Of a stretch of DNA of 64,000 nucleotides, positions 17,853 through 28,013 are shown one piece after another. Every line of letters begins with the position of its first letter. Position 1 is the first letter of the stretch. Below the pieces are notes generated by a model. The model saw only the letters and a list, made by a program, of their open reading frames with translations. It was not told the DNA's origin and searched no databases. The position numbers and the translations under genes are program-made. Source of the stretch: Chaetoceros tenuissimus (lineage: Eukaryota > Bacillariophyta > Thalassiosirophyceae > Chaetocerotales > Chaetocerotaceae); contig BLLK01000038.1 in the NCBI GenBank assembly GCA_021927905.1, positions 2,046,001-2,110,000 of the forward strand, given 5' to 3'.

Positions 17853-18112
17853 TTGAATCAAGAATGAATCAAAAAGCCAGTAGTCCACATGGTCGCTATT
17901 TCTTTTACGTGATAGAGAGATAGAGAGATAGATAGAGATTCAAAAGTAAGTGTCCATCATACGAGTTATATACAAAACTATAGAATACTATCTGAGATCA
18001 AAATCATTTCTTAGGTACAATGAGTTCTGAAGACAACTTCATTTGCCTCATTTGAAGTATTTGTTAAAGAGATGACGGTAGATTTGAACTAAGCCAAAAA
18101 TCTTGAGGAAAA

Positions 18113-19363
18113 TCATGGTATTGTCAACATAAGATCTTGTGCTTGCAATAGAGTTTCGAAAGACTCTTGAAGCTTTTGCTGAGAAGCATACACAGTACTA
18201 AGTGTAGTCAAGAGAATAGCTTTGGACTTCAAGGCATCGGGCAATGTGAATGAAGAAGATGAAAGGTATTCATGAAGAATACTTTCTGCCTCTAAAAATC
18301 TTCCAAGGAAAGTATAGATATCAGTCACAACAACAACTGCCTTGACAATGCTTTCATCTGCATATCCCAATGTTGGTGCTGCGATAGCAAGGAATGTGAG
18401 ATAATGATCTAAAACTTCTTCTTTATCTCCTTCTTGCCCTCTAGCCTGCAATGCTTGTCCCATGTTGAAGTAAGATACGCTAATATCTAAGTGATTCGCA
18501 GGCAAGGACAAGAGTCTCAGATTCAAACAAACTGTGTAGGATTCCAAACATTGCTCAAAGTCATCCATGATGTAGTAAACCCTTCCAAGGTTGTTGAAAG
18601 CTGTGGCCATGTTAGCATTGAAAGGCAAAGTATCACCGAAAGTCAAACTATCACCAAGATTACTATGATGTCTACTGCATTCTTCATATAAAGTGGTAGA
18701 AGCTTTGAGATATTTGAGGCAGCCTTCAGCTTTCGCTTGTATGAGATCGTATTCTGAACCTTGTTCGTCAGTGATTTCTTCTTGGAAAAGAGTTATTCCG
18801 ATACAGTTCAGACATGCGGCCATAATGTAGCTAGAATAGAAGAGAGCTTCCTGATGCATTTCACTTTGGATAGAGCCCGTGTCAAGATCACGGCGAATTG
18901 ATTTGAGATGATCAAGAGATTGATGATATGTTCGTGAACTCTCAACAAAATTTGACTGTTGGAACTCCACGTGCCCAAGATTGAGCAGAGCCATACATCT
19001 TAGCAAGGAGACAGACAAAGATACTTGATCTCTAATCGTACCGGGTGGGATGCATTCGAGGCAACTAATATTAAAATCGTGCAGTTGATCAAGAGCTTTG
19101 CAGAACCATTCCTTGGCTGAGATGAGATCAGATTCGCGAGACTTGGAGAGGCCTGTGTTGAAAAGGGATGCTGCTTTGAGAATTTTTTCTGAATACACTT
19201 CCAGGGGATATCTTTCTACTCTATTCATCTCCTGGATGATATCAAGAAGGTTCAGATGGATAGGGCATGAAAATGCAGACATTCCTTCATCAAAAATATT
19301 TTTGCCTTTGTACATTCGTATCGCCGGAATGAACCTGCGCCATACCTCCCTCCTAACACTCAT
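18113..19363 (-). CDS. TPR-repeat protein, paralogue 2, C-terminally truncated
   Basis: 416 residues, closely similar to the gene at 13527-14966 from the IFDEG motif onwards, with the same TPR segments (SLFNTGLSKSRESDL, NMATAFNNLGRVYYIMDDFE). It has a small insertion duplicating a gap near SLTFGDTLPFNANM. It stops at LMLTIP where paralogue 1 continues for roughly 55 residues, so the last TPR helix and tail are missing. The reading frame is otherwise intact, which suggests a shorter but possibly functional protein rather than an old pseudogene. It acts, if expressed, as a protein-binding scaffold (inference from TPR). Confidence 0.72.
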   Translation of the reverse strand: MSVRREVWRRFIPAIRMYKGKNIFDEGMSAFSCPIHLNLLDIIQEMNRVERYPLEVYSEKILKAASLFNTGLSKSRESDLISAKEWFCKALDQLHDFNISCLECIPPGTIRDQVSLSVSLLRCMALLNLGHVEFQQSNFVESSRTYHQSLDHLKSIRRDLDTGSIQSEMHQEALFYSSYIMAACLNCIGITLFQEEITDEQGSEYDLIQAKAEGCLKYLKASTTLYEECSRHHSNLGDSLTFGDTLPFNANMATAFNNLGRVYYIMDDFEQCLESYTVCLNLRLLSLPANHLDISVSYFNMGQALQARGQEGDKEEVLDHYLTFLAIAAPTLGYADESIVKAVVVVTDIYTFLGRFLEAESILHEYLSSSSFTLPDALKSKAILLTTLSTVYASQQKLQESFETLLQAQDLMLTIP

Positions 19364-20054
19364 CTATTCTTTTTGAGAACCTGCCCTTGGTTGTTCGATG
19401 TCGATATGAGAATAAGAATAAGAATTAAGAAGGTGCTGCTCGCTCCAATGTATTCCTTAGCAGGATGCAGCCGAAATCTGTCACTTTTATTGTGGAATTG
19501 GATTCGTTTTTTATCACTTTTGTTGAAACTGCATATTTGTTATCGCTAAACTTTCTTTCGACGAGGAAAGAGATCTTGATCATGCTGATGAAACTGAGAA
19601 AATATGAACCTACTAGATTAGAAGCAAATTCGGGTTAGGAATATTAAATATAATGACCTAAATTACTAGCTCAAAAGCTTTTTTTAAATTAATTTAAGTA
19701 TCTTCGAAATCAATATTCATTTATTCATATGACAAAAAGTCTTTCTTTTTAACCTCCCTTTTACACTTTCCTTGTACTAACTACTTTCAAGCCCGGTTGT
19801 TTTGCAGGAGTGATGTGCTATGAGAGCATTGTAGTGGGTTTCTTATGAGATGAGATAATATAGTTCTTTTCTCTTTTTCATGATTGTGCTATCTTCGAAA
19901 ACAACGACGTCTCAAGAAAACAATGACGTCTTATTTTACATACATGTATGTTCTGTACTAAGTACGTACGCGAAGTGGAAACAGAAAATTGAAAATACAG
20001 GGATGAATCTTTTTCGTTGTTCCTAATAGTAATCCACTTCTATTCCATACAACT
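19364..20054. other. Divergent intergenic region with a CRE-like site
   Basis: 691 bases between a minus-strand TPR gene and the plus-strand hydratase gene, so it should hold two promoters. Two ACGTC-containing sites lie close together (ACGACGTCTC near 19905-19914 and TGACGTCT near 19925-19932). The TGACGT core resembles the cAMP/CO2-responsive elements described in diatoms. Otherwise only AT-rich sequence and an AAGAAT run near 19410 were seen. Confidence 0.45.
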
Positions 20055-21095
20055 ATGAACCACCAAGAAAATGAAATCAATGGTCGTGCATATTATACAG
20101 CAAGAGATTTGATTCTCTACGCATTTGGAATCGGCTGCAGTCCAAAAGAAGATGTCAACGAATTGCGATATCTATACGAGCATGACAAAAAGATCTTTTC
20201 AGCCTTTCCAACGTTTCTCTTGTCACTTCCATTTCGAGCGAATACTATTCAAGAAACAAATATCTTGAGGGGCTTTGGGATGCCCGATTTTCCTCCGCCT
20301 CTGGTAGACTTGTCATCTCTTGTATCAAAATCTTTCAAAGCGGCACCTTTGATACATCTCGGACAGTCGTTTCGATTGCATCAACCGTTGCCTACATGTA
20401 CTGCAGAGAATGATTATCAGACTCCCATTGCTGTGGATATAAAGACACGTTTGATAGATTGTAAAAAGCATAAACTTGGTACAGTAATGATTACAGAGAC
20501 TAACTTTTATCATTGTCAAGAAAAAGAAAAGAAGATACATCTTGCAACGGCTCAAATGACTTCCTTGATTCCTGGACAAGATTTAGAAATAAAAAAGGGT
20601 GATAGAGGTTCCAAAATGAATGCGTCAGCACTGCATCCGATTTTAATTTCCAAGATGGATTTTCAAAAGACTGTCGCAACTGCATATAAATCGAAGCGAT
20701 ATGGGATAGATAATAATCAAGCTTTACTTTATAGATTGACGGGAGATTCTAATAAAATACATGTCGAAGGTGCACCGGGTCTCTTTCATACTACTCAGCC
20801 AATCTTACATGGTTTGTGTACATTGGGGTATGCAGTAAGAGCTATATTGTCCACCTATGGCAAAGATCGGTGGGAGTGTACCTATGTCAATTGCTTCTTC
20901 AAGAAACCTGTCTTTGTAGGTGATGAAATTGAAGTTAGAGTGTGGGAATTCGAGAAATATATTAATGGGGAAAAGATTATTCTATTTCAAGTGTACAATA
21001 CTCAAACTGGAAAGATTGTAGTTGATCAAGGCATCGTAGGTTTATCAGAGAATATGAAACTGAAACGGATGCCTATCGTAAAAGGAAAATTATAA
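20055..21095 (+). CDS. Enoyl-CoA hydratase 2 / MaoC-like double hot-dog protein
   Basis: 346 residues, single exon. The N-terminal half starts with the hydratase-2 hallmark Y-T-x-R-D-x-x-x-Y-A-x-G-I-G (YYTARDLILYAFGIGC). The C-terminal hot-dog carries the catalytic block YRLTGDSNKIH (active Asp and His) followed by PILHGLCTLGYAVR, the classical hydratase-2 signature. This is the domain found as the middle part of peroxisomal multifunctional enzyme 2 or as a stand-alone hydratase, which adds water to trans-2-enoyl-CoA to give (3R)-hydroxyacyl-CoA in fatty acid beta-oxidation. Here it is a stand-alone unit without dehydrogenase or SCP2 domains. The C-terminus is GKL, only a weak resemblance to a peroxisomal SKL signal, so location is uncertain. 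Confidence 0.9.
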   Translation: MNHQENEINGRAYYTARDLILYAFGIGCSPKEDVNELRYLYEHDKKIFSAFPTFLLSLPFRANTIQETNILRGFGMPDFPPPLVDLSSLVSKSFKAAPLIHLGQSFRLHQPLPTCTAENDYQTPIAVDIKTRLIDCKKHKLGTVMITETNFYHCQEKEKKIHLATAQMTSLIPGQDLEIKKGDRGSKMNASALHPILISKMDFQKTVATAYKSKRYGIDNNQALLYRLTGDSNKIHVEGAPGLFHTTQPILHGLCTLGYAVRAILSTYGKDRWECTYVNCFFKKPVFVGDEIEVRVWEFEKYINGEKIILFQVYNTQTGKIVVDQGIVGLSENMKLKRMPIVKGKL

Positions 21096-21186
21096 ACCGC
21101 ATTACGTATTGAATCTTGAAAATTGTGAACTGTTACGTATCGGTAGCTACTTTTTTTATTTCTAATTTTGTTTTCTGAAAGACGAT

Positions 21187-22893
21187 TTATTCATCATCCT
21201 CTGGTGGTCCAACGACCTTTGGAATATCCACTGGTTCATCTACCTTCTTCTTGGATGGCTTCTTTCTTGCACTTGTTTTAAAAGCTGGCTTGACCAAACT
21301 ATCCTCATACATTTTCAATTGCACTCTATAATTCTCCATTTCTGCATCAGTACACAAACATTCATCCAACTCTTTGGTAATTGCTTCTTCATCGATATTA
21401 GCTCCAATAAATACAATCTCCTGTCTACGATCTCCAAATTCATCCGATACGAAATCTTCCGTCAAGATACGATTCAATTCTTTTTCATTTTGACTAAATA
21501 CAATCTTGAGTTGATCTTTGGTAAGTTCCGCCCACCATTTGCCACTGGTACTCACACTAAAGTGTTTTCCAGCATGGGACCAGTACATTTTAGTATTGTG
21601 TCTCCAAATATCTTCCATTGGTCCATTCCAACTTGTAGGTGCCATCCAACAGAATCCTTTGGAACGAAGTAGTCCTTGGAATGGGGATGCTTCCTCTTGT
21701 TCTTCGTCTGATGATTTGGTAGGTGGATTGGTTAATTCTCCTAGATCCAATGTATCTACGACTGGTACTGGCCACATGTTTAACGCAACCAATAGTCTAG
21801 ATGGATTGAATGGACGATCGCGTTTGTATACGAAGTTTGTGATTCCTAGATTCTCAGTAGAGGTATTATGTGAGTGTGAATGGGAGTGAGTATGAGAGTG
21901 ACTTTCATCGGTGCATGCTGGATCATTGCATGTCTCAGCGGAATGATCTTCAGTACAGGTTGGATCTGCAGAATGGTCGTGACTATGAGAATGGTCCTCA
22001 GTACAATCTGGATCGTTACAAGCTTCATCATCCTTCTTCTTCTCATCTACATCCCGTTCAATCTTTCCAGCATCCAAGATTTGCTTCACAGAAATATCAC
22101 CAAATTTCGTTTCATAAAGAGTAGCCTTTTGATTCAAAATCTTTGCAAGAGAAGTTGCAACTTTAGTCTGCTCTTCACCAGCCAAATCAATTTTATTAAT
22201 CACCAAAACATCAGCCGATTCAATTTGCTCTGAAAGCAATTCTGGAACCTTTTTATCTGCTTCACAGTCAGCAGGATCGACCCACCCCTGTCTATCGCCA
22301 CTAGTATCCCAAGTCATCCAGTCCGTTCCAAAAGTATCTGCATCAACAAGAGTCACGACTTTATCCATGGTTGCATATTTCGTAGCAGGATGTTTGACCC
22401 AAGATGCATTCTCCCAATTATCACGCACAGCCTTGGGATCCGCTACACCACTCAATTCCACAACAATCGAGTCAAAATCCCTCTGAGTCCCATCTTCCGC
22501 AGTCATGAGTTGTTCAATGCTTGTCAAAAGTTCATCCGATAAAGAACAACATGCACAGCCATTTTGCAATTCAATAGTTCCTCCAGTAGAAGATACATCT
22601 GGATTGGCTAGTAGCTTGTTATCGATATTAATGGACGCAACGTCATTGACGACTATACCAATCTTTTGTCCTTGATTGTTCTTCAAGAGATTTTCAAGAG
22701 TTGTAGTTTTACCAGAACCTAGGAAGCCAGCTAGTAGAGTGATGGGTACCTTCTTTTCTTCTTCTTCTACTTGTTGAGTTGCATAAAGTGAAGAAGAATG
22801 TGTCGTTTTGGCTGGGAAAGTAAAGGCCTGTGATGACTCTAGGCCAAGAAATGCCAATGCTGCCAAGCTTAATATTCCTCGAGAGACAATCAT
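21187..22893 (-). CDS. Plastid-targeted CobW/COG0523 GTPase metallochaperone
   Basis: 568 residues. An N-terminal signal peptide ends in ESSQAF-TFPAKT, the diatom motif for import into the complex plastid. The G domain has Walker A GFLGSGKTT (residues 56-64), the CxCC metal site GCACC (C113, C115, C116) and the base-recognition motif NKIDLAGEE. A His/Cys/Asp-rich linker around residues 305-345 (repeats of HSHDHS, CNDPxCT, HSHTHSHS) probably binds metal. The CobW C-terminal domain follows, with the usual SKGFCWMA and HAGKHF segments. Family members use GTP to insert or deliver metals, notably Zn; the His-rich loop favours Zn or Co/Ni handling. The exact client in the plastid is unknown. Confidence 0.93.
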   Translation of the reverse strand: MIVSRGILSLAALAFLGLESSQAFTFPAKTTHSSSLYATQQVEEEEKKVPITLLAGFLGSGKTTTLENLLKNNQGQKIGIVVNDVASINIDNKLLANPDVSSTGGTIELQNGCACCSLSDELLTSIEQLMTAEDGTQRDFDSIVVELSGVADPKAVRDNWENASWVKHPATKYATMDKVVTLVDADTFGTDWMTWDTSGDRQGWVDPADCEADKKVPELLSEQIESADVLVINKIDLAGEEQTKVATSLAKILNQKATLYETKFGDISVKQILDAGKIERDVDEKKKDDEACNDPDCTEDHSHSHDHSADPTCTEDHSAETCNDPACTDESHSHTHSHSHSHNTSTENLGITNFVYKRDRPFNPSRLLVALNMWPVPVVDTLDLGELTNPPTKSSDEEQEEASPFQGLLRSKGFCWMAPTSWNGPMEDIWRHNTKMYWSHAGKHFSVSTSGKWWAELTKDQLKIVFSQNEKELNRILTEDFVSDEFGDRRQEIVFIGANIDEEAITKELDECLCTDAEMENYRVQLKMYEDSLVKPAFKTSARKKPSKKKVDEPVDIPKVVGPPEDDE

Positions 22894-23374
22894 AGCTTTT
22901 ATATTATGTTGAGTAGAATTAGGAAATAGACCTAGTCAGTTTGTAAAATGAGCAAATACAAAAAATATGTGACGAAGACAGAAAAGATGTGTGAGCCTCC
23001 AAGATTTTCCTTGAAGCCTGTGACGTCATTATTGCACTAATTAACCACATCGGGTGCTTGGGAGATGTATCTAAAAGTGGGAATGAAGACAACGAACAAT
23101 TGTCAAATCTATCCTATTTCAGATATATCCAGTCTTGTATTAATTTTCGAAGTACTGCATGCAGATCCAACCCTGTAGACATGGCCAGAGTGTGCATTGT
23201 TTCCTGCGTCGACATTCTCATGTTCTCATGTAGCATGTTCTAATATCACACACTTCTGTACTTTTATGGAACACCGCTGTGCTAGCTAGTTCATGACTGC
23301 ATCCTCCAAATAATAAACTATACTTCAAGCAATAGTAAACACTCACACCTTTATCCCCATATCAAGTAACTTTC
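22894..23374. other. Divergent promoter region, CobW gene and GPCR-like gene
   Basis: 481 bases separate the ATG of the minus-strand CobW gene from the ATG of the plus-strand receptor. A perfect TGACGTCA palindrome lies at 23021-23028. No gene, RNA or repeat was recognised. Confidence 0.5.
23021..23028. promoter_or_regulatory. CRE palindrome TGACGTCA
   Basis: A full 8-bp cAMP-response element, about 130 bases upstream of the CobW start and 350 upstream of the receptor start. bZIP factors bind this sequence, and TGACGT-type elements mediate CO2/cAMP responses in diatoms. Function here is inferred from sequence and place only. Confidence 0.5.
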
Positions 23375-24923
23375 ATGTCAGCAGGAGTTTTCAAAGCACA
23401 ACTGATTGCCAAGACGGTCACAGGGAGTATTTTCACTCCTATTCTCGGGGCTGATTGTATTCATGATTCTAGGTGCAAGCGATGGTCTTCAGTCTCCATA
23501 TAGTAGAATTATATTCTTTTTGGGTATCAGTGATATCATCTTTTCATTATCGGTGGTATTGGGTCCTCATCTTTTACCGAGAGATGCAGAAATTGGCATC
23601 TGGGCAAAGGGGGATGTATCCAGTTGCGATGCGGCAGGATTTCTTGTGCATGCGGGAATGGCGTTGAATCAATTATATACCTTGGCACTTTCCTATTACT
23701 TTTTGAAACGAGTCAAGGATAAAGTCAAGCCACCTGACTTTGCAAAGAAATACGAAAGACTGATGCATGCGGCTATCTGGATAGTTGCAATGGTTCCAAA
23801 CATAATTGCTCTTGTCCGAGAAGACTTTAATCCAGTTGAGACCGGAGATTTATGTGCCATGATTGACAACCCTATTGATTGTTCCTTGAAGGATGATGTG
23901 GAATGTATTCGTGGCGAGAGTGCAAACAGAGATGCAATCTTTCTTGCTGCGTCGATCTCTTTTGTAGTGTTCAATTTGATTATTTTTAACTTCACTAGGC
24001 TTACCAGTCATGTCTACAATGCAGAAAAGTTGATGCGGATGGAAAATGCCATGCAGAATAGAAGAGACTTGAATGACGATGCTATCAAGTATAGTTTCTG
24101 TAAAGAAATTACACAATACTTTTGTGGCTGCTGCTTTCGTGCGTCTAAAGAAAATGTAGAGCAAGAAGAGAATTCGCCAAACCAAACTCCTAAACATTCG
24201 CTCGCATTTGAATCCTTTATCCAGTCTAGTCTTTGGATTGCCATCTTCATCATTGTCTATGTTCCGTCAATCCTTGTTTTTGGATTGAAAGCAATTGGTG
24301 TGGCTCGTCCACCTTGGTTGCTGTGGGTAAGTTTTACCATGAAGAAATCTTTTACTCCCTTCAGTCACTTCACAATTACTAACTTGAATTGGTACCATCG
24401 AAAGGGACCAAGTATATTGACTCCTTTAGGCGGCGCACTCAATATTTTTGTATACACCAGGCCGAAAATCGAAAAAATGAAACGTGTGTTTCCAGAAATT
24501 GAAGATGCGCCTTATGTAGCGCTTTTCTTGATTGTGCTATTAAGTGGTGGTGAATGTCCAAAAGAAATTGATCTCCGTTCTACTCGACACCAAGAACCAG
24601 GTACTGATACCACAGGAAGGAAACCACCTCAAGAAAATCCAGACCAAGTTGAAAGTTTTATGGACGATGATTCTAGATATGAAAGAGTGATGCAGGAATT
24701 GCTTGGTGAAAGTATAATTAGCACTGACTCTTTTCTCAACTTTTTCTATGCTGAAAATCCAGTGAGTGCTCCAAAGGCTCGCGCTTCTCGACAATTTTCT
24801 ACCAACAATGAGGGTCTATCACTTGCTCCAGTTGATGAAGATAGCATCATGCATAATCATCATGGTTTGTCCTTGGCGCCGGAGGAAGATAGTCAAACTT
24901 GCTTTGATGAAAATGAAGCATAG
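23375..24923 (+). CDS. GPCR-like 7TM receptor with a frame slip in TM1
   Basis: The ATG at 23375 begins MSAGVFKAQLIAKTVTG, which matches the usual start of this family, but TM1 (FSLLFSGLIVFMILG) continues in the next frame. One base too many near 23420 (a GGG run) explains this; either the gene is broken there or the assembly is wrong. From 23420 on the protein is complete: SPYSRIIFFLGISDIIFSL (TM2), loop Cys in SSCDAAGF, outer loop with DLCAMID, DCSLKDDVECIRG, and TM7 GGALNIFVYTRPK. A 78-nt intron (24327-24404) has a GTAAGT donor, a TACTAAC-type branch point and an AAAG acceptor. It is a multiple of three without stops, so it can be mistaken for coding sequence; removing it aligns TM6-TM7 with the paralogues. 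The tail is acidic. Confidence 0.72.
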
Positions 24924-24990
24924 CTTTCAAACGAAAATGGGAAGTAAAGCTTCTTGTATTACGTAATACATTTTTTAATAAATAATGAAT

Positions 24991-26896
24991 CTATAGTTCT
25001 CTCTTCTTAATCAATAAGTGAAGTCCCTTCCGTGTGTGGATAGTTGCTCCACTTCTCATTCCTACTGGATGCTCAAGATTAAATGGCTCGTCCATAATAT
25101 CAACGCTTGTACTCTTGCTCTTGTCAAATTCGAAATCATATCTTCTCAATACCATTGCCAGAGTGACTGTTGCCTCGAGAGTTGCAAATTCATCTCCAAT
25201 ACACTTTCTAGCTCCTCCTCCAAACGGAAGGTATGCAAAGTCTGAAGCCAACTCATTTGGATAGAGTCTTCCCTCCCACTTTGCAGGGTCAAATCCTTCC
25301 CATTCTGGTACGTCTGGGTTAACATATTTTCTAGTGAAACGCTCTGGATCAAACTTTGTTGGTTCTGGCCAGAACTTTTCATCGCGATGAATATTATACA
25401 AGGCAAGGAACATGTCCATACCGCGAATGACTGTTGCTTCACGTCCAGCTCCCTTTGGTACCTTGTTCTCTTCACGACAACGACGAATCAAAAGAGGTGG
25501 TTGAGGATACAAACGAAGAGTCTCAGCTACAATCAGACGAATGTATTTCATCTCTTGAACATCTTCCAAAGTAGGAGTTCTATCACCAATGACTCTATCA
25601 ATCTCTTCCTGTGCCTTCTTCATGCATTCAGGGTTTCTCAACAATTCAAACAAGGACCAAGTCAATACTGCAGCAGTAGTTTCATGACCTGCGATCAACA
25701 TGGTCATCAAATCATCTCTCAATTGCTTATTATCAATATCTGCACCACGCATATCAACGAGGAATCTCAATAAACTAGGATCTTGGACATTTGCATAATC
25801 ACGCTTTTCCAATTCTTCAATGTCTTCCACTTGACGAGAACTCTTGGCTCTATTGATCAAATCATCCAAAACATCATTCAACAAATCCAAATCCTCATTG
25901 AAAGCTCTCAAACGAGGCACGAGTTGATTTGCAAATGGAAGATCCCAATATGGTGCTGGAGTCATGGATCTATGCTCTGCTTCGACAAGTGCTCTGTATA
26001 CCGCCTTTACAACAGGAGATTCCTTGGTTACAGAATCAAATTCATAGTTGAATACAGATTTTCCAATGATATCAAGAGCAACCGAACAGAATTTCTCTTC
26101 CATTTCTACTTTTGAATCTCCTTCTGCGATTTTATCAAGACTTGCAATCAATGGTACGTTGCAGTATCCAAAAAGTCCCACCATGTGATTAAGCCATGCT
26201 GAAAGTACAGTATCATAATAGCATGAGTAATTGTTTCCATAGGTACATGCTAAAATAAAAGTATCATTCTAGAATCTGGAACTCACCTTTATGAAACGCT
26301 GGAACGATTTGACGTCTTCTCACAGACCAAGTCTCAGGATCAGCAGGAATCAATCCTTTGCCCATAATAGGCTCCAAAATCTCCGCCAAAAGTCCCTTAT
26401 CATACATGGTATTCGCATCTCTCAAGATATGTTTAGCTTGTACAGGATCACTAATGACCAAGAAACTCTTTGGTCCAAAGCATAACTTATAAGGACTACC
26501 ATATTCATTATAGTATCTCTGCAAACCGATAAACTGTGTTCCATCTGCTATATCTGCAATATCTCCTTCTGCCAAAGGACATCCATCAAGAGATGGAAAC
26601 CCTCCATAAATTTGTTCAATGTTGGTACGTAATACATTTGCAGAATCGCCAAAGGTACAGTCCGTCCCTGGTTCACCTTTTTGCATGACATCAAGTTTCC
26701 ATACGTATTCCCACCACCATGGTAGTCCTTCAACTTCCTTTTCTGTCTTTTCATCTTCTACAGTTGCATATCTTGTAGTTGATGATTTGTAAATGTTTTT
26801 TGTGGAAAGTGAAGAAAAGGTTGGAGTGAATGCCTGTCCTACTGGCATGTAGGATAGAAGAGCAGTCACTGTGACTGCTGCTGATGAGATCTTCAT
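24991..26896 (-). CDS. Plastid CYP97-type cytochrome P450 (carotenoid hydroxylase-like)
   Basis: Two exons on the minus strand: 26287-26896 and 24991-26198, with an 88-nt intron (GTGAGT donor, TTTCAG acceptor) that joins F-H-K to A-W-L-N-H in frame; 605 residues in all. The N-terminus is a signal peptide ending in VGQAF-TPTF, a diatom plastid presequence. P450 landmarks are all present: I-helix AGHETTA, K-helix ETLR, FDPERF, and the haem-binding loop FGGGARKCIGDEFA. The segment GKGLIPADPETWSVRRRQIVPAFH is typical of the CYP97 clan, whose members hydroxylate carotene rings on the way to xanthophylls such as lutein or zeaxanthin. In diatoms CYP97-like enzymes are candidates for steps towards fucoxanthin. 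Substrate is inferred from the family. Confidence 0.93.
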
Positions 26897-27233
26897 TGTT
26901 TTGATTAATAAGTTTCAAGATAGAAACAAGAAAGAGATGAGAGATCCAATAAAGCCATCATTCATTCAAAGAAAAAGCTTTCTTGCCATCGCTTTATCTC
27001 TCAACCGATGACGCACAAGCATGTTGAAGATTCAGATACGATCGAAAGGAGAAGAAAAGGGAGAGAGATCTAATGTGGTTCATTTTGGCGCGCCAAAACG
27101 CACAAAGGTCTCCACTTGTAAAGCGAGAGCCGATCGTTTGCAAAGAAGAAACATCAACTTGTGCAACAAAACATAATATATCTCTCCATCGGATACTCTC
27201 TTATATCTACACTACTCCTACTATATACAAATC
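26897..27233. other. Divergent promoter region, CYP97 and EF-hand genes
   Basis: 337 bases between two oppositely transcribed genes. It contains a 16-bp perfect palindrome at 27083-27098 (listed separately) and TATATA-like sequence close to the EF-hand gene start (27176-27228). No gene seen. Confidence 0.5.
27083..27098. promoter_or_regulatory. E2F-like palindrome TTTTGGCGCGCCAAAA
   Basis: A perfect 16-bp palindrome that contains the E2F/DP consensus TTTSSCGC on both strands. It lies 136 bases upstream of the EF-hand gene ATG and about 190 upstream of the CYP97 ATG. E2F sites mark cell-cycle-controlled promoters in plants, animals and algae. That it works here is inference. Confidence 0.5.
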
Positions 27234-27824
27234 ATGAACTTATTCAAAAAGGCACTCTGCTTAGCACTCGTAGCTCAATCAGCTAGCGGACAGTACTACG
27301 ACGACCAAGCAAATTACGAAGACTATGCAGATGGCGCATACGGAGACGACAACCTCTACGCAAAATATGCAGAGAATCAAGCACAAAAAGATGTTGCACA
27401 GGGAGGATTCGGTATGGGCAAAGTAGTCGCATTCTGTGGAGCATCCTGGTTTCTAGGAGGAAAGATTCACTCCAAGCGTGCAGTCAAAAAAGCAACTTTG
27501 AAATTCAAAAAGGAGCAAAAAGAGTTGTATCTTCAATACTACAAGGATGTCATGGCTTTGCAGCAACAAAATGCCGAGTTACAGAATTACATTGATGCTA
27601 CTACCCTTCAGCAATTGGATGGGGAGTTTGCTCTTGCAGATACAAATGATGATAACAAGGTTTCAAGAGCAGAGTTTAATATGTATAAGCAGCAGTATCT
27701 GGCGAAGAATCCTGAAATGGCAAGTCAGTTCCCAAGATTTGAGGACTTTGATCCTGATTCCAATGGATTGATTAGTAAAGCGGAATACGATCAGTATTAC
27801 AGACGTCTCATGGCTCAAAGATAG
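27234..27824 (+). CDS. Secretory EF-hand calcium-binding protein
   Basis: 196 residues. Residues 1-19 form a signal peptide (MNLFKKALCLALVAQSASG). An acidic Tyr-rich stretch (YYDDQANYEDYADGAYGDD) follows, then a short hydrophobic segment (VVAFCGASWFLGG) that could be a weak membrane anchor, and a basic helical region. Two EF-hand loops close the protein: DTNDDNKVSRAE (136-147) and DPDSNGLISKAE (173-184), both with the acidic residues at positions 1, 3, 5 and 12 needed for calcium. It is probably a calcium sensor or buffer inside the secretory pathway or at the surface. No enzyme domain is present. It shares a divergent promoter with the CYP97 gene. Confidence 0.83.
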   Translation: MNLFKKALCLALVAQSASGQYYDDQANYEDYADGAYGDDNLYAKYAENQAQKDVAQGGFGMGKVVAFCGASWFLGGKIHSKRAVKKATLKFKKEQKELYLQYYKDVMALQQQNAELQNYIDATTLQQLDGEFALADTNDDNKVSRAEFNMYKQQYLAKNPEMASQFPRFEDFDPDSNGLISKAEYDQYYRRLMAQR

Positions 27825-28013
27825 AAATTTTAGTGTATGATGAAAGCTTGTAGGTTAGTTGAGTTGGCTTCTTGGGATACATTATATAAGTAAAAAGTCA
27901 AGTAATTTGCGAGTTTATATTGTTGTTTACTTTTGCAAGTTTGTTTATTGCTTGTTGGATAATTTCGTTGGTGAAAGCATTCTTTCAGTGATAAAGTCTA
28001 GAAGCAGATTAAT

